From Ciborinia camelliae (Eukaryota; Ascomycota; Leotiomycetes; Helotiales; Sclerotiniaceae): a stretch of DNA of 64,000 nt. Of the stretch, positions 39,240 to 49,554 are shown in pieces. The position numbers were made by a program, and so were the translations under genes. Where the stretch lies: the NCBI GenBank assembly GCA_025890175.1, contig JANPYM010000002.1, positions 2,366,772 to 2,430,771 on the forward strand, in the 5' to 3' direction. Below the pieces are notes generated by a model. It was not told where the DNA came from and did not search any database. It saw nothing but the letters and a program-made list of their open reading frames with translations. Numbering within the stretch: the first letter of the stretch is position 1; the number at the start of each line of letters is the position of its first letter.

Positions 39240-39560
39240 CCTGATTTTTTCGACATATTTCTGTGGAATATGGAGGGAATGAAAAGAAGGTTATGAGAGT
39301 TGAGGGGATTATGGAGGGAAAGGAAAAGAAGAAGGTTGTGGGAAAGAGTTGAGGGGACAATGGAGGGGGAGCAAGCAAAAGGAGGCTCTGATGGTAGAGA
39401 AAATCATGGAGGGAAAGGAAAAAGAAAAGGAGGTTTTGGGGGTTGGGGGGATAGAAGGAGGTACTGAGGGAATCATGGAGGGGACCATGGAGGAAAACGA
39501 TTGGGGGGGGGGGGCTATGAGGATTGGGAAATCATGGGGGGCGAGTATCATAAATTTCCA
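39240..39560. repeat. Purine-rich imperfect minisatellite
   Basis: Strongly strand-biased G/A sequence made of degenerate units such as GGAGGGAAAGGAAAAGAAG and TTGAGGGGAC with ATGGAGGG. It includes the poly-G run that differs between assembly copies. The Ser/Pro/Phe-rich frames on the minus strand are by-products of this composition. Confidence 0.6.
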
Positions 39561-40141
39561 CACCCTCTTGAACGTCCATTATGAGTTCTATGATGTGCTT
39601 ATAAGACGCGAAAGCCCATATGCCATCCTTTCACAGATACCGAATAAACTTCTTCATACTTGCTAAGCCTATATCATATCATGTCATATGAAACGAAAAG
39701 AAATTCAAGCTCTAGGTCATGCATACGAAGACAGGTTCATGTCAATGAATGAGTACTTACCTCACCTCCGAATTAGCTTATTGAATTCTCTTTGATCTCA
39801 TTTCACTCCTATATTTCAAATGGATTCTTATTATATTTGATAGGAAAATAAGGTCATTTATGTTCTTGGTCGTTGATATTAACTTTTTCCTAGTAATTGA
39901 GTTTAAGCTAATGGCTTAGTAGTCGGCGATCTCAATACTAGCTCCTACAGAAAAATGACGTCTATATATTGCACGCAATATTCCCGTCAATTGATGGTTT
40001 TAATGACTTCCATTACCATCACAACCAGCTGGCATTATTTCTATCAACCTTACCATTAAACAGACGAATCGGACTGACGAATCGAATTTCATCGCCTGCC
40101 CATATCTCATCTACCTCAATATCAGATCCTTCACATTTACA

Positions 40142-40392
40142 ATGGCCACAATGACCATAATGACCGGAGTAGTCACCATGACGATACAAAACATACAAAC
40201 CATAGTCATTCCACCACCCAAAACCAGCAATACACTATTAAACTCAACAACCATTCTATCCCCCGATTCAACTTTCACACCTTCACCCTCAGACTCAAGC
40301 GCAACATTCTATTTCAAGAAACCTCTAGATCAAAACGGGCCCCATGTCTGGGCTTTAATAATGATGCTATTTCTCTTTATTTGTTTCAGTAC
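40142..40392 (+). pseudogene. Truncated duplicate of the coiled-coil membrane protein gene (assembly artefact)
   Basis: Encodes the same first 83 residues as the gene at 41871-42533 (MATMTIMTGVV...), then runs into the N gap. Codons past the gap are unrelated. It is probably not a second gene but the overlapping end of the left contig. Confidence 0.8.
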
Positions 40393-40402
40393 NNNNNNNN
40401 NN
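40393..40402. other. Assembly gap of 10 N
   Basis: Ten undetermined bases interrupting a plus-strand open frame. The same 1.7-kb sequence lies on both sides. Confidence 0.95.
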
Positions 40403-42121
40403 CTCCTTTTGATCTCTGGCGATAATACCCATCGACTTCAATGCCCCAGGTGTTCCCAGGGTTGGGCACCTGTACTCTACCCGGGGTATTTCATTTTTTC
40501 GGATAGTTTACCCTATCCTATTGAATTCTACGGGGTGATTATCTGATAAAACCTACGGGTATCCGGGATATCTAGGGTATATATTATATAATCGTTTAAT
40601 ACTATCGTTTAAAGTTAAAGCTATTTCCAACTTTATATTTACTTTTCATTTTTCAAATACTAATCCTAATTTTAATTCTAATTCAAAATCTAACATTAAC
40701 CCTAATTCTAATTCAAAATCTAACACTAATTTTAACCCTCAATTTTCTTTCACCTTTCACTTTTCACTTTTTCCACCTCCCCCCCTTCAATTAAACAATC
40801 ACATAATATATACCCCGAATACCCCGAATACTTGGGGCATTTCACGGGGTAGTTATTTTACCCTGCAAAAAAGAAGTAAGGTGGTTAACCGGCAGGTTTT
40901 ACCCCGGGTTACCCCGGGTATACCCTACCCTGTGCCCAACCCTGGGTGTTCCGAATATTTCAGGAAAGTCTCCTGATTTTTTCGACATATTTCTGTGGAA
41001 TATGGAGGGAATGAAAAGAAGGTTATGAGAGTTGAGGGGATTATGGAGGGAAAGGAAAAGAAGAAGGTTGTGGGAAAGAGTTGAGGGGACAATGGAGGGG
41101 GAGCAAGCAAAAGGAGGCTCTGATGGTAGAGAAAATCATGGAGGGAAAGGAAAAAGAAAAGGAGGTTTTGGGGGTTGGGGGGATAGAAGGAGGTACTGAG
41201 GGAATCATGGAGGGGACCATGGAGGAAAACGATTGGGGGGGGGCTATGAGGATTGGGAAATCATGGGGGGCGAGTATCATAAATTTCCACACCCTCTTGA
41301 ACGTCCATTATGAGTTCTATGATGTGCTTATAAGACGCGAAAGCCCATATGCCATCCTTTCACAGATACCGAATAAACTTCTTCATACTTGCTAAGCCTA
41401 TATCATATCATGTCATATGAAACGAAAAGAAATTCAAGCTCTAGGTCATGCATACGAAGACAGGTTCATGTCAATGAATGAGTACTTACCTCACCTCCGA
41501 ATTAGCTTATTGAATTCTCTTTGATCTCATTTCACTCCTATATTTCAAATGGATTCTTATTATATTTGATAGGAAAATAAGGTCATTTATGTTCTTGGTC
41601 GTTGATATTAACTTTTTCCTAGTAATTGAGTTTAAGCTAATGGCTTAGTAGTCGGCGATCTCAATACTAGCTCCTACAGAAAAATGACGTCTATATATTG
41701 CACGCAATATTCCCGTCAATTGATGGTTTTAATGACTTCCATTACCATCACAACCAGCTGGCATTATTTCTATCAACCTTACCATTAAACAGACGAATCG
41801 GACTGACGAATCGAATTTCATCGCCTGCCCATATCTCATCTACCTCAATATCAGATCCTTCACATTTACAATGGCCACAATGACCATAATGACCGGAGTA
41901 GTCACCATGACGATACAAAACATACAAACCATAGTCATTCCACCACCCAAAACCAGCAATACACTATTAAACTCAACAACCATTCTATCCCCCGATTCAA
42001 CTTTCACACCTTCACCCTCAGACTCAAGCGCAACATTCTATTTCAAGAAACCTCTAGATCAAAACGGGCCCCATGTCTGGGCTTTAATAATGATGCTATT
42101 TCTCTTTATTTGTTTCAGTAC
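40403..42121 (+). repeat. Right copy of the 1.72-kb gap-flanking duplication
   Basis: Starts immediately after the gap and ends at 42121, after which the coding frame truncated in the left copy continues to its natural stop. This copy therefore carries the complete gene. Confidence 0.85.
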
Positions 42122-42533
42122 GGCGGCAATAATCACTGATATAAATTTCGAGAAGAGATTGAAGAAATTGAATGAGGAACGGGCGAGGAATTTGAAGATT
42201 AGAGAGATGGAGAATGAAAAGACGAGGAATATGAAGAGGGAAATTAGAAATGCGGAGATTCAGGAGATGTTGGGGAAGATGGAGCTAGAGTTGCGAAGGG
42301 CGGAGGTCTTGAGAGAAGTAATTAGGAGGAGGCGGGAAAGAAGAGAGGTGGAGGATATGGAAATAAAGAGGATTGTAGAGGCGGCAATGAGGGTACAGAT
42401 GAAGGAAGAGATTAGGGCAGAGGTAAGGGAAGAGATCAGGGCACAAATTCGAGCGGAGATCGAGGCACAAATTAGAGTAGAAGTTGTAGCAGAAATTAGA
42501 GCAAAAATTTGGGGAGACAATAGGGGAGTATAG
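41871..42533 (+). CDS. Single-span membrane protein with a repetitive coiled coil (220 aa)
   Basis: Not recognised. Residues 1-55 are Thr/Ser/Ile-rich and polar. Residues about 69-89 form one hydrophobic segment (WALIMMLFLFICFSTAAIITD). From residue 93 to the end the chain is an uninterrupted charged helix rich in Glu, Arg and Lys. Its last 45 residues consist of short EIRAE/EIRAQ/EVREE units spaced by four or eight residues. The arrangement suggests a tail-facing coiled coil or single alpha-helix anchored in a membrane. A polypyrimidine-like CTTTATTTGTTTCAG lies just before codon 84, so an intron is conceivable, but the frame is open without one. No neighbour suggests a role. Confidence 0.55.
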   Translation: MATMTIMTGVVTMTIQNIQTIVIPPPKTSNTLLNSTTILSPDSTFTPSPSDSSATFYFKKPLDQNGPHVWALIMMLFLFICFSTAAIITDINFEKRLKKLNEERARNLKIREMENEKTRNMKREIRNAEIQEMLGKMELELRRAEVLREVIRRRRERREVEDMEIKRIVEAAMRVQMKEEIRAEVREEIRAQIRAEIEAQIRVEVVAEIRAKIWGDNRGV

Positions 42534-44763
42534 ATCCCTCAAGACACTGTTGGAATTATATACATCTGGACTACTTCTTCTCTTGAGAGTTTGTTTAATA
42601 AAATGATAATAAGATATCATTACCGCAGTCTAATCAATATTCATGAATAACCAGAGACGAGAACGAATATATGAAAACAATAGCTCTCGAATTCTCGTGA
42701 AGTATTGATCTTTGTATTATCATGAAAGGAGGTCATCCAGCGGGATATCAGACCATTACCATGGCAATGTTTCACAGTGATCCTTGAAGTGTAATCTCTC
42801 AAATATGTTTGCGGGAGAAAGAAAGGAGAATTCGTAGATGCCTTTTACAGTGATGTCACATTTGGGGAATCGACGAGAAAAATAAGTGAAATAAAATATA
42901 GGGTAAGTAAACGTACATAGAATCCACAGTATCTAGAGTCCCATGGCACGACGTCATGACGGATGAGCAGCTAATCTCACTACCCATCACTCGGTACCTA
43001 CCAATATTATAACCCGAAACTCAACTCTTTCCTATATAAACACCCTCTCGATGAAAAAATTCAAACCCCCCAAAAAACATCAACAAATAATCAACGTAGC
43101 CCCATGCTTCACCCTTCCAATGAATTACCTACCTTTTTGTTCCACAATTAGATTCACGTATTATAATATGTTCTTCCCTGGAAGATTACTGGTGATTGGG
43201 GTAGAGATTTTAGTATTGTAATGACGATGAATACGTATATCCCGGAGAAATAACAAGCAAATTTCTCAGACGACGAAAATCACAACTTATATACGAGTAC
43301 AGTATGACAATAATATATGAGATCTCTGAACCACTCTCTCTATTCTTTATAGGCTTATAATTTTGGTTTAAGATCAAATACATCTGATCTAAACTCTCAC
43401 ACCCCAACTCATCATCATCGCAACCACCTGACAATGACACAATGTGTATCTTTTGAATATCGTATACCCTTCCAATTCCTGTTTAGTACGTATATTTATA
43501 GAGTAAGATTTAGATCCGGGATTTAAACTTGAACTTGAACTTTAAAAGGTGTATTGTATGATTTGCGTAAGTAGTGAGGAATGAGTGATAATTAAAATTT
43601 AAAGTAAAGAGGATATTGGAGATTAGTACAAGAACTAAGAAGTCCCAGCAATAAGTATCAGCGCCTTTCCTCCGAGTACAAATACCCCAATAAACATAAA
43701 CAAATGAATGAATGAATGGATACACCCGGAACTATATATACAGTTCATCATGAATGAAGCATGATGGATATCTTACCGGGGGAGGCATCGGCATTTATCC
43801 TACCCACATTTCTCCTCCCATTCCCTTCCCTTCCCTTCCCTTCCCCTCCCATACCGACGTAGAATCCAACACCAACTCCTCATAACCCAAGAAACCCCCG
43901 GAATCCCAAACTGAACTGACATCAGTGATAAAAAGTTAAAGTAATAATAATAAGTAGGGTAGGTAGGGTAGGTAGGGTAGGTAGGGTAGGTAGGGTAGGT
44001 AGGGTAGGTAGGGTAGGTAGGGTAGGTAGGGTAGGTAGGGTAGGTAGGGTAGGTAGGGTAGGTAGGGTAGGTAGGGTAGGTAGGGTAGGTAGGGTAGGTA
44101 GGGTAGGTAGGGTAGGTAAGGTAGAATGCGGTTTTTAGGTAAAATTAGGTTGTGATATAGAATGAGAGAAGATAAGGTAGCATGAAGTTGGTTTAAATAC
44201 TTTAATTTAGATTTAATTAGGCCATAAGAAACCTACCCATATAAAATAAGATAAAATAAACAAGATAAAATGGAAATGTAAATGAGCGTGAAGAATAGAC
44301 AGATGATCAGATTAGATCAGACTATGATACCTTAGGTACTGTAACTGTTGTAGATGGATTGAGAATAAGTTGATTGAGGATCTTTTATGGATTCTCATTT
44401 ATATTGCTGTTAATTTGAAGAGTAGATGTAGATGATATGAAGGGGGAATATTAATATTGGAGTCTGACTTTGACTTCGTGATTGAAGATGTTCCGGTGAT
44501 TGAGTGATGAACGGGATGGGAGGACAGACATGGAAGAAAATCAAAAGCAAAAAAAGTTGAGATTGTAAAGGATAGCTAAGCTATCTACTGAAATATCATA
44601 TCATATCAATCATATCATGTCGTAACCCATTCCCATCCATCCATCCATCCATCCGTTCCGTTCCATTCCCAATCCCTATTCGAAGCTATCCATCTAGCCA
44701 ACAAGCCATTGTATTCTATGCTTTAATGCATGATACATTCTTTCATTCCAACTCCAAAACGCC
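42534..44763. other. Intergenic region with 9-bp minisatellite
   Basis: No gene is supportable. It contains a (TTCCC)n stretch near 43820-43850, the GGGTAGGTA array listed separately, and several CATATCATAT-type repeats near the 3' end of the DJ-1 gene. Confidence 0.5.
43957..44118 (+). repeat. Perfect 9-bp minisatellite (GGGTAGGTA) x18
   Basis: Exactly 162 bp of the unit GGGTAGGTA repeated 18 times without interruption. It resembles a telomere-like G-rich repeat but differs from TTAGGG. Confidence 0.9.
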
Positions 44764-45752
44764 TTAAATATCAATTCCATCAACAACAATACCCTTCTTC
44801 CATTCATATTCCATGAATTTAGCAATCTCAGCAGCCGTCTCTTCATTGACCATGACGCTAACGAGATACAAACTAGCATCAAGTCCACAAGTGATGGCTC
44901 CCGTAGTAATCACACGAAGTCCACCAAGACGTAAAGCAGCTCTACGAGCATTACTCTCACGACGATTGTTCGATTCCTTCCAAGCATTGGAGCCCTTACG
45001 AGCATTTGATGGACGTCTAGCATCAGACTTGCGACGAACATATTGACTCTCCTCTGGAGAATCAATATCAAATCGAAGATTGTTCACCACATATCTTTCC
45101 TCCACAACATCACAACGTTCTGCCAAATCTCTCTGTGCAGCTTCACCATTGATATTTTCGAATCTGGCGAAATAATCTGGGTGAGTGGTAGCTGAGAGAC
45201 CGTGAAGGATACCTTGTTGAGCAAGGAAGAGAGAACCAGTGCAGATGGAAAGAAGTGTACGTTCCTTCTCTGGATGCTTCTTTTGCAAATCGGAGAAGGC
45301 TCGAATCAGACCAAGAGGTTCAGCTTTATTCTTGAGAACTTGATCAGATCCACCACCTGGAACAATGAGAATATCGAATTGTGAGAGGTTGGCATAAGCG
45401 TCTTTATAGTTGAAGTGAGCTCGGAATGCAGCCCCTTGATTGGAAACAGTATATTCCTCTGCAGCAACGAATTTGCAATCGAATGCCTTGGATTCTGGAT
45501 TGAAAAGTTTCATGTCAGCAATGGAACAAACGAATATGGTGAAGGTGAGTATAACAAACAAGACAAAGAAAAGATTTCCCGATCTTAAATATTCTCAAGA
45601 ATGACAACACTCAATGGATTAAACTCACTTGGATCATTAACATCATGCTGAGCACGGCTGAGGACTTCAAGAGGACCGATAAAATCCAAGGCATCCATGC
45701 CAGCATGAAGTGTGAATAACACTTTGATGATAGGAACTTCTGGTGTTGACAT
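44764..45752 (-). CDS. DJ-1/PfpI family protein (284 aa, 2 exons)
   Basis: Exons 45752-45629 and 45494-44764 join across a 134-bp intron (GTGAGT...TCCAG, phase 1), reading DVNDPKSKAFDC. The N-terminus KVLFTLHAGMDALDFIGPLE is the first strand and conserved Asp/Glu loop of the ThiJ/PfpI fold. The nucleophile elbow SICTGSLFLA places Cys at residue 126, after FDILIVPGGGS. The C-terminal part (LRVITTGAITCGLDASLYLV) supplies the later strand and helix typical of fungal members. About 35 residues of Arg/Ser/Asn repeats (RRPSNARKGSNAWKESN) interrupt the domain at 44935-45040, an unusual insertion between conserved segments. Family members include glyoxalase III, proteases and isocyanide hydratases, so the substrate cannot be told. 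An upstream open stretch exists, but the ATG at 45752 fits the family start. Confidence 0.85.
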
Positions 45753-47400
45753 GATTGCGATTGAAGGGGGTATATCAAGATGATTTGATATTGAATTGAA
45801 GAAGTTGTTGTTGGTGAAGATTGTAAGAAGATGATTTGAGTTGTTGATGAAAGTTCTTTGGATTGATTGTTGATGAATGGAAGAAGAAGTAAATAAAACC
45901 TTTAGAACCAAGCTCAGGTCGTATGATGCGATACGAGGAAGCAAAAAGATCACCACATTACTCACGTGTTGTTGAAATGCGGGGTAAACTATGAGAGGGG
46001 AGGACAAATTGACCTTTCCTAATTTGGATTAGTTTTGATATCAAAACAACCTGGAATGCGGGGGAATTAACCCCTGTTGACATTGTTAGTGCTCCGTTCC
46101 GTTAGTGCTCCCGTTAGTGTTACCCCTTTCCCTTTCTCCTCATCCTCATCTATTTCGTCACACATGACAAAATCCCAAGCATTCCAAAGTATTTTTATGT
46201 CATTTAATAAGTATTAATAAGAGAGGGAAATCTTTACTCCAATGAAGTAAAAAGGGAATATCATTCATGTCTACCTAGGTAAGGTAAGATTACCAGAAAC
46301 TAGATAATACAATATGTCAAGAGCGGATAGAATCGGTCCCACCCAATCATACCATGATTTTAAAGATCATTCGATGGCATGATTGGATGATTGAAACGCG
46401 TGTTCATGTTCGACTGAATGTTTAAGTTTCATTTAGACGCTAGGTATAAACTTTCAATGATTCCATCAACTTCATGGATCCTTAATACCATACCAAAACA
46501 CTATGGCCGTCGCGTATTGGAGATGTCGACCAACTAATAAATAATTGGTATGATGATGCCATGATGGTGCTAGACGATTGATGACAATCTAGCCATCATC
46601 AACTTTCCATATTACCGACTGAAGTACCCCCTCAATACCCTCAATACCCTCATATATCGTCCCCGATATGGAAAACTCCCTCGTTTAAAGTGAGATATGT
46701 TATTATCTCGATCTAATTGCAAATTGAGGAATCCCTAATATCTGATACACAACAGGGTACCAAATACCAATGCTGGAGCTGGTGATTCTACCATGCTGCT
46801 GTGAGATACAATGTATTTACTTTTTTCACCTGTGTTTTGGATAATTAAGTCGACACTTACCAAACCTCCATCTCTGCAAGTAGGATTGGTCCAGCCTCCC
46901 TAGGTAGTCATCATTTTTTTCTTTAGCAGGTTTATGTTTCATCAGCCACGAAACATTGTGGCATGAATACTGTTTAAGTCTTCCATATGGGATTTTATGG
47001 CTTATTATTGATTGCAGTTTTATCATTTATATATCATTGTTTTTATATATGATCCCCTACGGGCTGCCATTGATTAGCTCTTTTCTCAATTGCTGATTAA
47101 ACCTGCATTTAAACTTCATCACTATTGGTTTCGCATCATCATTTATAAGCACGAATGTGATCCAACTGCCCTGTTGAGTAATCTTGGCTATAACTGAACA
47201 CCTAATCCAGGCAATGCACCTCCATCCTACGAACATTTTCGAAACATTCCATGTTATTCATGAAGATGCCTCAATCGCAAAACATACTCACTCACAATAT
47301 ATAAGCTTCGACTTTCCACTCTTTACACATCAATTTGATTAATTACATACGGAAAATCTTCCTTATCTACATCCTCAAACAAATTCAAACCAAAAGCCAT
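45753..47400. other. Intergenic region between divergent DJ-1 and esterase genes
   Basis: 1.65 kb serving as upstream DNA for both genes. I see no additional gene, TIR pair or long repeat; a short doubled CAATACCCT occurs near 46630. Confidence 0.45.
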
Positions 47401-49554
47401 ATGCCTCGAGTCACGAATCCCATCGTCGACCATCCGAACCTCAATACGGTTTTCTTCGGAATTAATCATGATGAGTCTTCGGGTACTGTCTATGATGATA
47501 ATATCATCTCAATACGACAATTCCGAGGGATAAAATATGGAAAGATTCCCGCCCGATTCACGCAAGCTGAATTGAATGAGGAGTTCAATGTCGTGACAGA
47601 ATGTTATGACTATGGGTATATTAATTTCCAACTGTCCATTTACAAATAAAGTAGACTTCTCTGACTTTGATCAGTCCGAAATGCCCTCAAATAACTGGTT
47701 CAGTAAGAATGGAAGATGGATTAATCGGCTTACCTGATGGATTAGCAAGGCATGCGGAAGATGTCTTTGATGAATTCAATTGTCTCAATTTAATCATCAC
47801 TACACCCGATGACTGCAGTGAAAGATCTCATCTTCCGGTAATGGTTTATATTCATGGTGGAGGGGGATGGAGTGGTGCTAATTCTGATTGGTGGTGCGAT
47901 GGGGGAAGTATTGTGAAGAAGAGTATCGAGATGGGAAAACCGATTGTGCATGTTGCTATTAAGTGAGTAGTTAATCTTACAAATGAGCTTGAGATATCAT
48001 AGAGGAGAATAATGGGCTGATGTAGATGCATGAAGCTATCGACTTGGTCCTTTGGGTTATATGGGCTCAGAAGAGTTGAGAAAAGAACTTGGAAATGTCA
48101 ATGGTGGGAATTATGGTATGATCTCAAATTTTCCTAGAACAGTACAGGTTATAAAATGGAAACTAACACGTCACAGGTCTTCGCGACATAGTAATCTCCC
48201 CCTCTTCATCAAAATCCTTTTCAACTACATCATATATACTAACCATCCACAGCACCTCGCTCTCACCTGGCTCTCCAAGCACATTACTCCCTTCGGCGGC
48301 TCTCCCAACAAAGTAACCATCTACGGCGAATCAGCCGGTTCCCTGGCCGTAGAATCACAAATCCATTCTCTCCTCCCCCCTCACTTCCACCGAGCAATCA
48401 TGCAAAGCCAAACAATGGGCCAACCCATCTTCTCCACCCCCCGATCCATCGAAACAAAATCAAAATTATACATCCAAACCAAGGAGAAGTTAGGAATCAA
48501 CACCGTGAAAGAATTACAAGAAGTGGAATGGGAACAATTAATTAATGTGTATAGGGCTTTGAATCCGTTGGGTGAATTGGCAATGATTGATGGGGAATTT
48601 TTCGATGAGGGATGGAGGTCTAGGTTTTCGTTTGGGAAAGGGGAAGATGGAGAAGAGGGAAAGGGAACACCACCGGCAATTCTTATAGGGAATACTGAAC
48701 GCGAAGGCGCCGTTATAAAATTCCTCTCGATGAATTCTCCAAAACAAAACCCTCGACCCAGTATCCAAACACTAACCACCTCCCTATCAACCATCATTTC
48801 TCCACCTCAAGCGGAAGCAATCCTCAAAGCCTACGATATCCTTCCGACTCCGTCCCCGGAATCTGCATCTCAATCTATATCCGAAGAAAAGTTGAAGGAA
48901 TTTCCGGAGAACCTTCTTACTATCATCGAAGATCTTATCCTTTACAAAGGAACGGAAGAATTCATCGCTCTTGCTCGTGATCTGGCGAAGAGGAATCACA
49001 CGGAGTTGAAAATTAATCAATACATTTTTAAACAGAGGAATCCATTCCAGAATGCGGGGATCTTCAAGGGAGTCGCGGTTCATGCGCTGGATTTGCTTTA
49101 TTTACATGGTGGGGAGAAAATATTTTTGCAGGGGGAGAGGGGCGGGGATGTGGATGCGGATGCGGATGGGAGGGCGAATATCGAGATTGAGAGTGAAAAT
49201 ACAAAGGGAGAGCTAAAGATAATGGACGAGATAAAGAGGACTTGGATAAGATTTGCGTATGGAGATGGGGAGGGAGAAGGAGCGAAGCGTGAAGAAGCGA
49301 AGCGTGAAGAAGCGAAGCGTGAAGAAGGAGGGGAGGGGGTAGGCGTGGATGTGGGGGAAGAAGTAGGAGAAAAGCAAGAAAAAGTCAAGATCTTTGGCCC
49401 CAATGGAAATATAGGAACAATTTCAATCAAAGAATTTAAAAAGGAAAGAGCAGTACAGAGGTGGAAGGTTATCGATGGGTTGGGTGCGGAGGTGGTGGAG
49501 GGGATTTTGGGGGTGCTTTTGCGGGTTTATGCGGGGGTGGTTGGGGAGGGGTAG
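47401..49554 (+). CDS. Type-B carboxylesterase/lipase family protein (632 aa, 5 exons)
   Basis: Exons 47401-47615, 47675-47962, 48036-48115, 48177-48190 and 48253-49554 join in frame. The 14-nt fourth exon (GTCTTCGCGACATA) restores the family sequence NYGLRDIHLALTWL. Recognisable motifs: VMVYIHGGGGWSG (oxyanion hole), INYRLGPLGYMG, and IYGESAGS with nucleophile Ser226. Candidate acid Glu350 lies in GNTEREGA and candidate His476 in AVHALDLL. Such enzymes hydrolyse esters, often of secondary metabolites or xenobiotics; the substrate is unknown. No signal peptide is seen, so it is probably intracellular. The C-terminal third has an inserted low-complexity stretch with three AKREE copies and Gly/Glu/Val-rich sequence, encoded by three 15-bp repeats at 49282-49326. 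Keeping introns 3 and 4 together would also stay in frame, but would insert 41 unrelated residues. Confidence 0.85.

Larger units (their letters stand above)
38671..40392 (+). repeat. Left copy of a 1.72-kb gap-flanking duplication (assembly overlap)
   Basis: Recurs at 40403-42121. The only difference I found is a poly-G run of 12 here (39503-39514) against 9 in the other copy (41235-41243). It ends at the first N of the gap, inside the open frame of the coiled-coil membrane protein. Confidence 0.85.

Noticed and set aside
39193..39563. Pro/Phe/Ser-rich minus-strand frames
   Set aside because: By-products of a purine-rich minisatellite and duplicated by the assembly artefact.
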